From contig OX421966.1 of assembly GCA_949128115.1 (NCBI GenBank), positions 32,443,042 to 32,507,041 of the forward strand: a stretch of 64,000 bases of DNA, in the 5' to 3' direction. A model generated the notes under the pieces. That model searched no databases. It had not been told where the DNA came from and saw only the letters and a program-made list of their open reading frames with translations. Shown here in pieces: positions 20,819 through 32,981 of this stretch. The DNA comes from Anaspis maculata. Taxonomy: Eukaryota; Arthropoda; Insecta; Coleoptera; Scraptiidae. The translations under genes were made by a program, and so were the position numbers. Within the stretch, counting starts at the first letter, position 1. Each line of letters begins with the position of its first letter.

Positions 20819-22080
20819 TGATTGGTTTCACGGCTTTTTTCGTTCAAGTAGACCATGGAAAAATGTGTTGTATTGGTACGATTCTAACTTGATGTAGATG
20901 TCTCGATAGATGTGCAATGTCTAATGTGACAGGTGTCATCGTGTCATCGCGACGTGATGTACGCGCAAGTGAAAACTTTCGAGATCACGTATCGAAAATA
21001 GGAAAACGTAAGTTTTCTTAGAGTGAAAAATTGCCGAGAACGAGGACATAGTCTCCACTGTTTGGTGGCTCTTCGCTAATGCTTTTAGGTAGTGGTGGTC
21101 ACCTAAGAAAATGAAGCTCAAGCGCGGCAGTACTGAAGCAAATGGAATGAAAATGCCTACTGCCCATAGGCTGATGATGACTAAGTATAGTGAGCACCAC
21201 CTAAGTACCTACTCCAGCTTATACTAAAACAGCAAACAAGCAGGTATAAAGAAGATACATACGAATGAGCAAGTTTCATGTTGAAAAACATCTTCCAACA
21301 CAGTGAACTCATGCGCGTGTCTTGCCTCGCGCAATCCAACTCCATAAATTGATGTCCATCTAAGAAAGTTTCCGCAACCTTACTGGAGCCACTGGGCAGT
21401 GAGCATTTTCATTCAATTTGCATTGAAGAAACAGAAGAGCTTAAAGAATATTGAGATGAAGCAGAACATTCAGAACTCAGTTAAGAATTTCTCTGCCACG
21501 ATTTAGACAAAATGTCAAGCTGGACAATAATGTAGGTATTGCTGGTATCTACAAGTGCCTACTAGATCTATACTGCATCTCTCTTACCTCATAAAAGTCC
21601 TACACGGCTCAGTTCCGAACTCGACCGCAGATGGCGCTACTAAAATGTAAAGCCCCTATTGTTAATAATTGTCCAGCATCATTTTGGCGCTTCTGTTGTG
21701 TGGCTGTGAATAATAGCCCTCAGGATTAATTGCAAACCGCAAGATTTTGTGAAAAAGTCGAATCCCTCCGATCCCTGCAAAAAAATCGCACGTTTTTGCC
21801 AAATGATTGTGTTCAGCGGAGCAAGAAAAAATTGAAACGAAAAAATATGCGTCTGATGGTTACACATAAAGCAGAAAGTAAGTGATGAAAAATTCGCAAC
21901 ATCCTGAAATTCGAGCCGCAAACAGCGGAAAAAGGATAATAAAGGAGCGAGGCATTTACATTGAAAATAATGCGTCGCTTAAAAAGCGGGGGCGCGCGCG
22001 TCGCATTGAGATCCATTTGCCGGCGAGCTCGGTATATAAAAATACAGTATATAAATAAATCAAAATGTCACATTTCTTAT
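20819..22080. other. Non-coding sequence, no gene recognised
   Basis: No exon or repeat unit supported; frames at 20936-21121 and 21679-22016 have no motifs. Confidence 0.35.
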
Positions 22081-22410
22081 ATTACATTTCCCGATATGGA
22101 AGCTCTGTTTGACGTCTGGTAATAATGTTTGCTGACATGTTTCTTCCACCAGTGTACTCTCCGCAAATCCGCCCCCAGTTAAAATGTTTAGACTTCAATT
22201 TACTTTGCGGAGGTCTCCCAGGATAAGTGGAGGAGAGCAGGAGCAAGGGGCCGGGGGCCGGATGCTTTGGCTTATGTCTACAAATCACATCAACAACGGA
22301 CCAGTCCGCACGGCTCGAAATTTTTTGTGTGTGTACAATCTTATTTGTTTAGGTTCGTCCGATTTGCGGATTACGAAAAAAACTAAGGTTTTTCCGGCGG
22401 AATATTAAAA
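22081..22410. other. GC-richer unique segment
   Basis: Single-copy-looking sequence with purine-rich GGAGAGCAGGAGCAAGGGGC and no palindromes. Frames on both strands are open but unmatched. It is a possible conserved intronic element of Drgx. This is based on composition only. Confidence 0.3.
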
Positions 22411-24890
22411 ACGAACGAATATCAAGGCTATAACCATATACGTCTATCGGCAAATGACCGAACAAAACTGCACAGAGAACGAAATAAGAAAGAAAAACGC
22501 CCAAGATGATGCGATGTGATGGGGCGAACGAACAATTCGGACGAATTACACAATTTTATAATATTTATCAAAGTCCGCGAAATACAGTATAAAATCTTAT
22601 TAGCGAAATTCCAAATTATTACAGCTACAGACAATAACGTCTCCTTTGAGGAGTTCGTATCTTTATAACTTCATTTTCCGCCTCACGACTAAATTACCTT
22701 AATTCCCTATTATAGTCTGCTTATACCAACCCTAATACAATCATAAACATTGCAAAATCATCGTGTGGCGGCGGCATAGCGGCGGCGGTGGAGTTCCCTT
22801 TACGGCAGGGCTCGTTACCTCCTCTTCCACCACCTTCGAAAATTCTATTTTGTCGTTAACAAGAGAGCAGAATTTCTGGGGTGCAAAATGTTATACTCAC
22901 TTCGCTGCTTATTCTTTCGTTTTTTTTTGTACGAGTTCAACTTGGTACCTATATTGCAATTTCGAGCATCACATTTCAAAGATGTCATATAATATGTCAG
23001 TTGTCACAGGCACAGGTAAGGTTGTACCATTGTTGTACATATTGTACATACATAGACTGGAAAAAAAAAAGTAAGTGAGTAGTTGAAGGGTTAGATGAGT
23101 AACTTCGCATGTGCGCATATCTCAACTGACCCAACCTCACGCATTAACATCATACTTCTCAGCGATGAAGATGACTGCCAGACATTCACGTTCAGTTATA
23201 CTGTAGATTCGCTTTCACTTTGATAATCATTAAATTATTGATACGCCAGCGAACGAGGTCTGGTTACTTGAAGTTGCTTGAAGAACAGCGGCCTGTCTGA
23301 TAATGTAAATGTTGCAATAATCATTATCAGATGATTGTGTATTTCGGATTAATTTCAGCAAAAAAATATGATACTGTTACCTGAAACTGTTGTCATGTAA
23401 CTACCATTAATTACAACCAGAAAGCAAAACAAGCAAAACAACACTTACAAAAACGCATCGCGTGACGTCATCATCACGAACAATTACATCACTGCTAACG
23501 CAACCTTAAATTGCCCTTAAACGCATTAAACCATTCATCATTCGGCGGGCATTGTCTCTTCGGGGCTGGTGCAAAGGTCATCATGGTTATCCAGGAAGCG
23601 ACGCGACGAAGAGACACGGCTTCCGTTTGGACAACTCCGGGTGGCACTTCCGCTCGTGCGCATGTCGGAACTTCCGTTTACCATTGACTTAACGGTAATC
23701 GTGCACGCTTTGTTTGCAGTTCGGATGATGGCGGGCGTATGTGTCCTCTTGCATAATATGCTACATTGATTCGCACCCTCTATATTATATTATACTGTCG
23801 ACGGAGGGTGGTGGAGCCATCATCATTAAGGGGCTCTCTTTTTATGCTATTATACACGCTGGCCGTGCGCCGCGCCGCCGGGCTTTCGACATGATTTTTT
23901 TTGTTAACAGCGGTTTTAGGGTGTTTAATTTTCGAGATTGCCTTTTAGTCGGTTTTTATTGCCCGTCGTGGTGGTTGTGCGACAATAACTACGTGATGCG
24001 CGACACATTGCAGAGCCGGACAGGCTGTAAAACAGCATGCTACCTATTTTTGCGTGGAATGGCGAAAGGCGTAGGTTCACTTCAGTGACGAGTTGAAGAC
24101 TGCCACCCGAGCAAAGCGAGCCGACAATCATGTTATTGGGAGCTGTAAAAAGTGCTGGTTTGGTGAACACCGTCAGGCATCAGAATTCACAGGCCGCCAC
24201 CGATGCCACCTCCGCTTGTCGAGTTGACGCGTTCTTTGACAGCGAAAATCCCATTATGCTATCTTACAGTATTACAGGACCATTCTAGCACCGATCGTGC
24301 AATGAAGCCACGGGCCACTATTGCGTATTAGAGCGGACAACCTCAACCGTCTACTCTGTATATGCAATGCTGAGGCTCTCATGTTCAATTATTTACATAA
24401 GCATAATCATATACAGTAAATAAGTAGGTATATGCCCTGTGAAAAAAAGTCACCGTTTGGATGTTGAGAGGTTCGTAATTTGTCACAGAGAAAAATGCAT
24501 CTTTTTAATAACTATGCTCAATTTTACACACAAAGGTAAACAAAACACAACCAACTGTTGTGATTAATTATTGTTATAAAAAATAGGTGTCTTACACTAG
24601 GTAGAGAAGAACGACTTTTTAGGTCAAAGATCGGTCGGCAATGATAGTTGTTTAGGCTAGTAGTGGAAAAACAATGGTTATGGCTCACTTCCTTACTTAT
24701 ACATCGCATCATGTAGCTACTAGCTACGTACATCTTGCTAACCTACAGTATTAGTAGCGTGAAAAATCAACTGAGGACTATTCGGTTACTTTCTCCGACA
24801 TCAATTGGCACACCCTGTGAAAAAATTATATAAGTATTCCGCCTGCCAGTCGTAGCTTGTGGGCCGCAAGCCGGCGGGCTTTTTAAAAAT
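22411..24890. other. Non-coding sequence, no gene recognised
   Basis: Contains GC-richer islands near 22760-22800 (GGCGGCGG run) and 23540-23780, otherwise AT-rich. No splice-bounded coding exon could be supported. Confidence 0.35.
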
Positions 24891-25125
24891 CAATGGATTA
24901 TGTCAATGTTTTCGGAATTAAGACGTCATCATCGCACCTTCTTCTCCGCACCGGTTTGCCGCGCGTCACGTGTAAACTGAAAGCAGCTTCGCTGGGGGCC
25001 CCCGGGGGCGGCGGAAACGAGCTTAACTTCTGTGCGGTTGCCAGAAACCCGGGCCAACTTTGATCCGTATACCAGCCTGCTAATTAACTGATTAATTAAT
25101 TGCACAGTCACTCTAATTCGATAGG
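24891..25125. promoter_or_regulatory. Candidate enhancer with clustered TAAT sites
   Basis: A GC-rich block (24940-25060) is followed at 25079-25102 by overlapping TAATTAACTGATTAATTAAT, then CTAATTCG. This gives four or more homeodomain core sites (TAAT/ATTA) within 40 bp, some in palindromic spacing. The sequence is not repetitive in the window. It would lie within the Drgx locus upstream of the visible exons. Function is inferred from site clustering only. Confidence 0.35.
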
Positions 25126-25414
25126 TATTTATTTATGAGCATCAGCATTAATGTAATTACTACAGGTGTTGTGGAGCGATTCCGCCAGTTTCGCGTGTGC
25201 CCGTGATTTGGCGCGGCAATCCTCTCGGATATACGGAACAATATTATTGAATGATTACTGATTAGTATGAGCTCTCACGTAAAGGGGGCGGCCCATTTTA
25301 TTATTAACGTGCGTTAAGCACTGAGCTGGTTGAGCTTTGCAATGATAATTGAGCCTTAGCATCGGATGCCTTTTTCGCAACCATTTTAAGGCAACTAACG
25401 CCAACATATCGAGG

Positions 25415-25659
25415 GCATCATAACAGAAGGGCGTATCTCCAAAATTGCCGAAAATGAGGTATTTGGGCCTATAGTAGCTTATGGCCTTCTGTATCTTCAA
25501 TAGAAGATTCCGATCTTCATATTACTGCCAATGAGTATCTTGTATAAGAAATATTGAATATTAATTTGTTGAAATAAAATAATGAATCGATTTTCAAAAC
25601 TTTATTTTCGTTCCCTGAAAAGTTGCAATTTTGGAGATACGCCCTTCTGTTATGAAGCC
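25415..25659. mobile_element. Small fold-back element
   Basis: The left arm GCATCATAACAGAAGGGCGT, continuing ATCTCCAAAATTGC, is mirrored by GCAATTTTGGAGATACGCCC up to 25659. The arms are about 38 bp with an unpaired centre. Confidence 0.75.
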
Positions 25660-25789
25660 TTTGGTATAGTATTGCAACGCAGTGGCTGTGGCGCACTCAA
25701 TAATACGTGTACATCTGTACACCTGAGTCCGTCATCTCCTAGCAACGTAGAATTGGCCAACATTTTCAAGGAAGCTAACGAACATAACA

Positions 25790-27010
25790 TCTAGAGAACA
25801 TCATCCGTCAAAGGAACTACCAGATGTGTTAGAAGATCTACTCCAGTGAAGCTCTGCTGAACTTAATGAGCGTCAGCGACGATTGGTTTCCGAATTACTG
25901 AAGAGGTTCAAAAACGTGTTCTCCAATCACTCAGGAGACTTTGGACAAACAAAAATGGTACAACATAGGATCAATTTTGGTGATGCTCAGACAATCAAGC
26001 AGCCTTCCCCGTCGAATTTTACTTACCCGGATTGGAGAAGTACATAATCTGATTGACGACATGAAGAAGCGAGAAGTAACTGAGCCTTCGTGTAGCCCTT
26101 AGCCCTTGGACTTCACGAATTGTTTTGGTGAAAAAAAAGGCACATTTCTGCGTCGATTACCGAAAGCTCAATGACGTTACCAAGAAAAACTCTTATCCGT
26201 TGCCGAGAATTGATGACACAATCGACGCCGTCTCTGGAGCAAGCTGGTTTTCTACGTTAGATCTACAGAGCGGCTACTGGCAAGTGGAAATGGACCCAAA
26301 AGGCAAGAAAAACACCGCTATTATTTCATGTGCTGGACTTCGGCGCTTCAAAGTCATGCCGTTTGGGTTATGTACTGCCCGGCGACGTTCGTGAGGTTGA
26401 TGGAGGAGGTCCTGAGAGGACCGTCATAGAAAACTGCTCTAGTGTACTTGAACGATGTGATTGTTCATGGCAAGATTTTTCACGACAAAATGGACCGACT
26501 CCAGCTAGTTTTCCGGAAATTACAAGAGACAGGCTTGAAGCTCAATCAAAAGAAATGTCACCTGTTCTAAAGGGAAGTGAAGTATCTGAATCATGTGCTA
26601 ACAAAAGATGGCGTTCAAACCGACGAAAGCAAAATTCAAGCTGTGAAGGGCTGGAAGACGCCAGAGGACGTTCGAGAAGTTGGAAGTTTCCTTGGGTTAT
26701 GCAGCTATTACCGCAAGTTTGTGAAAGGATACTCCCAGATCGCTAAACCTCTCCACCGCCTCACAGAAGCCAGGAAAGTCTTCAGATTGACTGAGGAATG
26801 CCAACATTCAGTCAAAGACTTGAAATGCTCTCATAACGAGTCCCGTATTGACACTTTCTCGAGACGAAAGTTCTTTCATCCTTGACACAGATCGCAGTAA
26901 AAAAGTGATGGGCGCTATGCTGCGGCAAATGCAAGATGAACAAGAGAAGGTTCTGGCCTACTACAGCAGCACGTTGAACAAACCAGAATAAAAGTATTGC
27001 ATGACAAGAG
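25790..27010 (+). pseudogene. Ty3/Gypsy pol pseudogene (RT-RNase H)
   Basis: In successive frames the sequence shows the pre-RT linker (about 25880-26000), then reverse-transcriptase blocks CVDYRKLN, YPLPRIDD, FSTLDLQSGYWQ and KVMPFGLC (26150-26375). Next is a catalytic-site region reading YLND at 26445-26456, where an active enzyme has YLDD. Then come the thumb/connection (GSFLGLCSYYRKFVKGYS, about 26680-26730) and a decayed RNase H start (ILDTDRS near 26885). At least three frame changes and internal stops break it. There is no LTR, gag or integrase nearby. The catalytic Asp-to-Asn change alone would abolish activity. Confidence 0.85.
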
Positions 27011-27151
27011 CAAGAGGATATTCGAAGGAGTAGTGGTGATAAAAGTCGTTAAGTTGAAGAATTTGGATGTGGCGGTTAGGAACTTTCTTTGGAAAAAAAA
27101 TAGATAATGTGCAACCAGACGACGACATCCTGGGACCTCTTATTGGCTGGT

Positions 27152-27517
27152 TTAAAAATAATCGAAGACCCGAACGGCAAGGGATTGAGCAATGCAGTCA
27201 TTAATTGTGCTCACCACCCCTCTGTCACTTACAAATCTCTCCATTACTTTGGCCATCCCTCCACCGTCTAAGCACTTCTTTTGTTGATGAAGTCTCTGTC
27301 TTCTTTCACCACTAACAGTTGCTTGAGACACCTCTTTAGCCGCTCTAAAGAATCCATTCCACCTCTCTAACATTCCGGAGTCTACAGGCTTGGATGCTCT
27401 GACTGTAATGCCGTTCACATAGGTGAAACTGGATGGAGCTTCACCAGTAGGATTAGGGAGCACTCCAGTGAGATATGTAAAACTCACACATACGAACTCC
27501 AGATTCGCCCACGACAT
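27152..27517 (-). CDS. Unrecognised open frame, repeat-associated
   Basis: An uninterrupted 121-codon frame on the - strand begins MSWANLEFV and contains PNPTGEAPSSFTYVNGITVR. I do not recognise a domain. The first 45 codons or so are repeated in diverged form just upstream on the same strand (about 27700-27545, beginning MANLEFEG and containing PPNPTGDATSSFTYVD). A shared reading frame between two diverged copies hints at past coding use, perhaps as a mobile-element accessory ORF. No splice sites, promoter or partner gene were identified. Confidence 0.3.
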   Translation of the reverse strand: MSWANLEFVCVSFTYLTGVLPNPTGEAPSSFTYVNGITVRASKPVDSGMLERWNGFFRAAKEVSQATVSGERRQRLHQQKKCLDGGGMAKVMERFVSDRGVVSTINDCIAQSLAVRVFDYF

Positions 27518-27700
27518 TGTCCTTTTTGGTCAGGTCAGGTCAGGCTTGAATGCTTCAACTGTAATGCTGTCTACGTAGGTGAAACTAGATGTAGCGTCAC
27601 CAGTAGGATTAGGGGGCACTTCAATGAGGCGAGAAAAAAAATCACACCTTCGAACTCCAGATTCGCCATATTGTCCCTTCTGGTCACCACTTCAGTGTTT
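27388..27700. repeat. Diverged direct duplication, about 150 bp
   Basis: Segments 27388-27537 and 27543-27690 align head to tail. Both carry ACTGTAATGC, TAGGTGAAACT, TCACCAGTAGGATTAGGG and GAACTCCAGATTCGCC. A run of GGTCAGGTCAGG separates them. Confidence 0.75.
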
Positions 27701-29160
27701 GCGGTGATGGGCACATCGACTCCTGCTACTACAAGAGAGTTCTGCTTGAATTTCTTGAAATCTTCAGAAGCCGACTCAACCCCAGTTATTTGTGTCTAAA
27801 TTCTCAGGTTGAAGAGCTTGATGGTACTCACTCTCCAAATACATCTGGCAGCTCTTGGACGATCTTCCCTATACAGTGATATTTTTGTTCGTCAACTACC
27901 TTGTATGTTCCTTTCTGAAAAGCAAAAAATTCGTTTCTTTCACTGCGTTGCTTTTCTTCGCTGCGTCTTTCCACCGATAGGATAAGATTTTCATTTGTTT
28001 ATTTATCATCAAAGATTTATTTTATTTTTTCTGGAACACCGGTATGTCTTATACAGCTACTGTTTGTCTTTGGCGATTGGAAGTACCTATTTGTTCAACT
28101 TCAGGTAAAACCTTTTAATAACCAATAACATAAGGCGAAAAGACAAATAAAGCAATAGTCGCTCCGCTGGGATGCCGAAAAACGCAAGACAATGCTTAAG
28201 GGGGTTTGCTCGGATCGCGTAAGACATGTATTACTGTCTGTATTACCTAAGCCGCAGTAGGTACGCCTCGCGGTGTGCTTACTTATTTAAGAGGTTCTCC
28301 ACATCATAAATATGCCTATTATTTATTTAAATCGTGAGGGGTGCTCTCATGTAATGGAAAATTAAAGGGAGAATTTAAAATGGAAAAAATCGGTCCCCTC
28401 ATCTCTGCACAATATGGATTTTTAAGACTTAAGCCCTGCAGGAACAACCACAGCCATCGTGATGCCGCCCCCGCGGAGTCGGATTTTTGCGGTAGCACAC
28501 CGGGTGTCACATGTTTCACTTTTTTTCCACATCGCATGATTTCATATTCGGCAAACAATCGACTTGATGTGTATAGTTACTTGTGTAACTAAGATGCCAA
28601 GTTAGCTGCTACCTAATTTAGCATTTACTTTTGATGAGGATCGGTAACATGCCACTATTATACTGTACAATTTCTGCTACATGCGGGATAATGTAATTTT
28701 CCAAACTGACTTCGTGACATTGTTTAATATAATATGTGACATTTGAGAAGATTCCTTATACACAATTATGGCAGTGCCAAAGTGAATGCATTTGCGTAAA
28801 TGCCTCAGACAGCTTAATTTACTACACTAACATATTAATTGGATCCCGTGTGTAGCAGCTAGCTTACTTACAATATTACCCCATGCGGCGGGAGCGGACA
28901 TTCCTTTGCTGAAGCTCTGTAACTAAGAACACCTCAAGGAAGTGCTAATATTTCCTAACAAAATTACTCAGTGTTCCTGTGTAGACTTCATTCAGAACGC
29001 AAGGTAGGAACTTATTGACCTGGGTCATGCCGGAAAAACTTTTCGTGTATATAAGTTTAATTTTTACTGGAAACATTTTCTGTAGATAAACATAATTACA
29101 CATGAAAAATCATAACAAGACAAATAATATGGTTTCAGAGGTAGGTACATAACAAAATGT
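27701..29160. other. Non-coding sequence, no gene recognised
   Basis: Nothing identifiable. The GC-rich patch at 28435-28500 has open frames on both strands but no domain motif. Confidence 0.35.
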
Positions 29161-29420
29161 TGTGATTTGTGCTGATGGGGTGAGTTTTCCGCCCCCTATG
29201 GATGCTGACCGGCCGCGGCGGTGGACTTAATGAAGGGATTTGCAATGCATTGGTTGGTCAAAGCAAATGCTCGGACTAGAGCGGCCTAATTGAATTTGAT
29301 ATAGTTTGCATTAATTGCTACATCATGTATCATAATCAGAGATACACATCCTATTTCCATTTCCAAATTATATCACTAGACGGCTGGATCTCGAATTAGA
29401 GGGTGCCTGCCGGCATCATC
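29161..29420. promoter_or_regulatory. Candidate conserved non-coding element
   Basis: A GC-rich start (GACCGGCCGCGGCGGTGG near 29210) passes into CTAATTGAATTTG, GCATTAATTGC and further TAAT-type motifs. No coding frame or palindrome is present. The mixture of GC-rich core and homeodomain-type sites resembles insect developmental enhancers. This is inference without conservation data. Confidence 0.3.
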
Positions 29421-30300
29421 CCGTTCCCGTGTACATATATACTCTCGTGTACGTCGGTATGTGTACCTATAAAGACTAATGTGTAGGCTTCCCAATTTAC
29501 TGCCGGATTATTTATCGAATTCATTTACATTCCACCGACCAAAATTCGTATTCATTATTCATCGTAATTATTTGTATAATCAGGTAACAAATATGCGCGC
29601 GGGCTGCCAAAACACATTTTGTAATCATCTACCCTTAGCTGCGAAATGAGCTGTTACAGAAGAGGTACTTATCAATGATAATGATTACACAGCTCATTTG
29701 TAGAATAATCCAATAGCTTTCTAGTACATTACGTAACAAGTACGGAAAGTGATACATTACGCATGAGTGTGTAAGTTGATGCGCGAGGCGCAGCCGAGTG
29801 CAGAAATCACACGAATGAAAGTAAGACACTTTACGGGGAGTTACGTACACTATTTTTCCTACGACCGGGAGAAAATTACAATCAAATTAAGACGTCATTT
29901 TCGTGTTCTTCTGTAAACATAGACTTTATAAAAACCAGTGGATAAATGATAATTACATAAACAAGGGTTATTTTAAATGGGTTAATAAAGAAAATGTGTA
30001 TGTATTTAAAAATTTTAAAAATTTATTTTTTTCACAATTTCGAATTTTTTCTCGAAAAACAACGTTTCTCTGACCACCCAGATTTATCAATATCTACTAA
30101 TATTTATTCATATGTTTCAATCTTGCCTCGAGAAACACCGCTATTTTCTGACCAAGCCTGCCTGTGGCTGTTGTTATGCTTGAGCATTTTACAAGCGAGC
30201 GGTACACCGAATTATCGCAAAAAATCAAGAATCCCATCAAAAACCAGTCTTTCAAATTTTGATTGCTTTCAAAATATAAAAAATGATCTTTTTCAAGAAA
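29421..30300. other. Non-coding sequence, no gene recognised
   Basis: AT-rich. Frames at 29635-29850 and 29994-30443 have no motifs and the latter runs through a SINE-like segment. Confidence 0.35.
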
Positions 30301-30412
30301 AAAAATTCGAGGAATCGCAGGAATCGAACTCGAGCCTACTGGACACACGCCACGCGCCTGTGGCAGCAGGTGAGGTCGGAGGTGGCGTCTCTCACCATCA
30401 AGCTATCAGGGT
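30295..30412 (-). mobile_element. tRNA-derived SINE-like segment
   Basis: On the - strand an A-box-like TAGCTTGATGGTGAGAGACG (about 30407-30385) is followed about 65 bp on by a perfect B-box core GAGTTCGATTCC (about 30320) and then an oligo-T run (about 30305-30297) suitable as a Pol III terminator. A tRNA cloverleaf cannot be completed, so this is a tRNA-derived SINE or pseudogene rather than a tRNA gene. Confidence 0.55.
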
Positions 30413-30539
30413 ATTTTCGTCGGCCGGCCAAAATCGTAATTAATAAAGGACACGAACAATTTCTTTTATCCTTTGAAGAGCGATAGCGGCCTAAGGCCCC
30501 GGCTACCAGCCAGGAAAGGTACGTTTTGGTCATCAGCAG

Positions 30540-31854
30540 GTGTATGGGACTTCATTTATTAACAACGTCTCCTTGTAAGAAAATTGAAAATCCAATAATG
30601 AAATTAGTGACATTTCAACCGTCATTTTGACATTTTAGTATGTTAACTTGATTCAAAGTATTTAGGTGTATTGGATGGGGCTGGTGCAGCTCAAGATTTC
30701 TGAATAGATCCTCATTTAATCTTTTGTGGTCATATTTGCATTGCTACCAAAGAATTATTCTGATTCATAAGTATAGCGTGGGTGACTTTCATTCATAACT
30801 TTACAATTACTGTTGTTGAAAGGAAATTAGGTAGGATTTTTATTTTTATACATCTCACCGCTAGGGTTAGGCCTTCGATAAGGTTATATTGAGCATGTCA
30901 AACCAATACTTTCGGTTGAGAGGACATGACTGAGGCCAGTCCTGTAGGTGCGAATTATTGTTGGTTTGCTTGTGATTGTGAATCAGAGTTAGAGTGGTAT
31001 TGAAAGCCGGTTTTTCGAAATTGTGATTAAATCGTCGTTTAAATTCGTATTGTTTCGTGATCCGAATGAACTGTGCGTTATAATAACGCACGGCTATAAC
31101 GCACAGGTTGGGTAGGTTGACGTAATTGACAACTTTCGGGCCTACTATAGCGTGTGAAAGGGGTCACTTTCGTAGGGGGTCGTAGGAAATAGAATTTTAC
31201 GTGGTTACCACGTATTAATAAGCGATTGAGGGAGATACGCTGAGTTTGACCAAGAAATAAAATTGAGAGTACCTACCTACTTACATAACGCTGTTCGAAA
31301 TCTTGAAGGGAGTCGACTCCTTTTGTGGAGTTCTAGCAGACGTCATCTGGTGATATACGATACAACGGGGCAAATCACAGATAAACTCAGGATAATACAA
31401 ATAATTAAATTGATGAATTTTGAAAATATGCAACCGAAAAAGAAAACCTGACTGACGGTTTCTAGCGTGTGCTTTTTCGAACTCTGTTTACTTGACAACC
31501 GAATTTGAAACAAAAACAATCCCTTGCCAACTCGATAAATTACAATGTGGAATAATATGTGAATTTTAACTAAACAGCGATCATACCCTTGACGACATTG
31601 TCCGTGGGTTCCACAAAACAGATAATATGAGATTAGTTGATTTGCGATTTTTGTTTGTCAATTTGTAGCCGACTGATCAATGGAAATGCTGGTTTATCCC
31701 TCATTAATGGAAAGATGATGCGTCTAGTACAGATTTCAGGCATTTTTTGTGAGTTACCACCTAGCATTCAGTAGAAAAAAGTTCAGTTAATCTGCAATCA
31801 GCCTTGATCGCTGATCATCTTTTTTGTGGAACTGTCGTATTGTATTGTCGTATT
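30540..31854. other. Non-coding sequence, no gene recognised
   Basis: AT-rich sequence without recognisable exon, repeat boundary or palindrome. Confidence 0.35.
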
Positions 31855-32400
31855 GTCGTATGTAATACACCGATAGGTGAGGTGTATTATCGCTACATCG
31901 AGGACTTTCACGAGGGGATCCGAGTGTAAATCGAGATGTGAAGCGATAATATATCGAACCTAGAGGTGTATTTGTTAAGACAATTAGCCGAACAACACTG
32001 AAAATCTTCCTAAAAAAGTGAAAACTACTCGAATGTTTAAGGTTGGCCATTCTGGAGGGGTGTTTTCACCAATGACCTTGGTGGTAATACACTTATACGG
32101 CCTACTATTTTAGGAGTGAGGTGAATTGTCGTATGTAATACACCGATAGGTGAGGTGTATTATCGCTACATCGAGGATTTTCACGAGGGGATCCGAGTGT
32201 AAATCGAGATGTAAGCGATAATTTATCGAACCTAGAGGTGTATTTGTTGAGACAATTAACCGAATAACACTGTAAATCTTCCTAAAAAAGTGAAAACTAC
32301 TTGAATGTTCAAGGTTGGCCATTCTGGAGGGGTGTTTTCACCAATGACCTTGGTAGTAATACACTTATACGGCCTACTATTTTAAGAAGTGAGGTGAATT
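31855..32400 (+). repeat. 273-bp tandem duplication
   Basis: Two head-to-tail units of 273 bp begin GTCGTATGTAATACACCGAT at 31855 and 32128 and differ at a few positions. The unit contains the short inverted pair ACACCGATAGGTGAGGTGT and no gene. High identity suggests a recent duplication. It lies just upstream of the first visible Drgx exon. Confidence 0.9.
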
Positions 32401-32850
32401 GTCATTTCAGTTCAGGTGTCCACCTGTTGTCTAATTTACGAGAGAAATTTAGAATGCCACCTTCTAGATGCAAGCGTATTTGAGTCGTTTCTCCATAATT
32501 CGTTCATATTGTGATCGTATAACGCCGATGCTCTTGTGATATTATAACTGATTATACAAGGCTTGCAAACGTATTTTTTTGAGGCGAACGACCGGAATTG
32601 ACAAGCGCTAGCGTCTAGTTAAAGCCCGTTGAACGTAGATTGTAGGGCATGCGCACAACGCTCCATCGGCAACAACCATTGTGCGTGGACGAGATTTCAC
32701 TCCGCAGGCGCAGGCGCAGCTAGATTTTACTTTGGGATTTTGCGACGTGCCTGCGACAACGTTCTGCGTTCAACCTTTTTACGATCACCGAAGACGAGCT
32801 TTAATGGGCATCGTAGACAAAAAGTTTCAAATATGATAATCTTGTTACAG

Positions 32851-32981
32851 CGTCGGAGGATTCAGGCCGGTTATGGACGGCAATTCGACGACAAGAAACA
32901 CGCCGCCAATGTTCTTCCCGCCCCATCTGGCGTCGCACATTTCGTCGCAGTTTTCGCCGCCGCTGTTTCCTTCATTGAAAG
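32851..32981 (+). CDS. Drgx: Drgx, penultimate coding exon
   Basis: An acceptor ending CTTGTTACAG precedes the exon, and a donor G|GTATGA follows it. The exon enters with one base completing a codon and leaves with one base of the next (phase 1). The encoded segment reads VGGFRPVMDGN, later PPMFFPPHLASH and SPPLFPSLK. It is proline/phenylalanine-rich and precedes the SLKG|LCSCC junction. DRGX proteins have the same order between homeodomain and OAR: an FFP-containing stretch, SLKG, then LCSCC. The exon carries no homeodomain; those exons must lie further 5'. ATG at 32873 could serve as an alternative start but is not needed. Confidence 0.8.
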
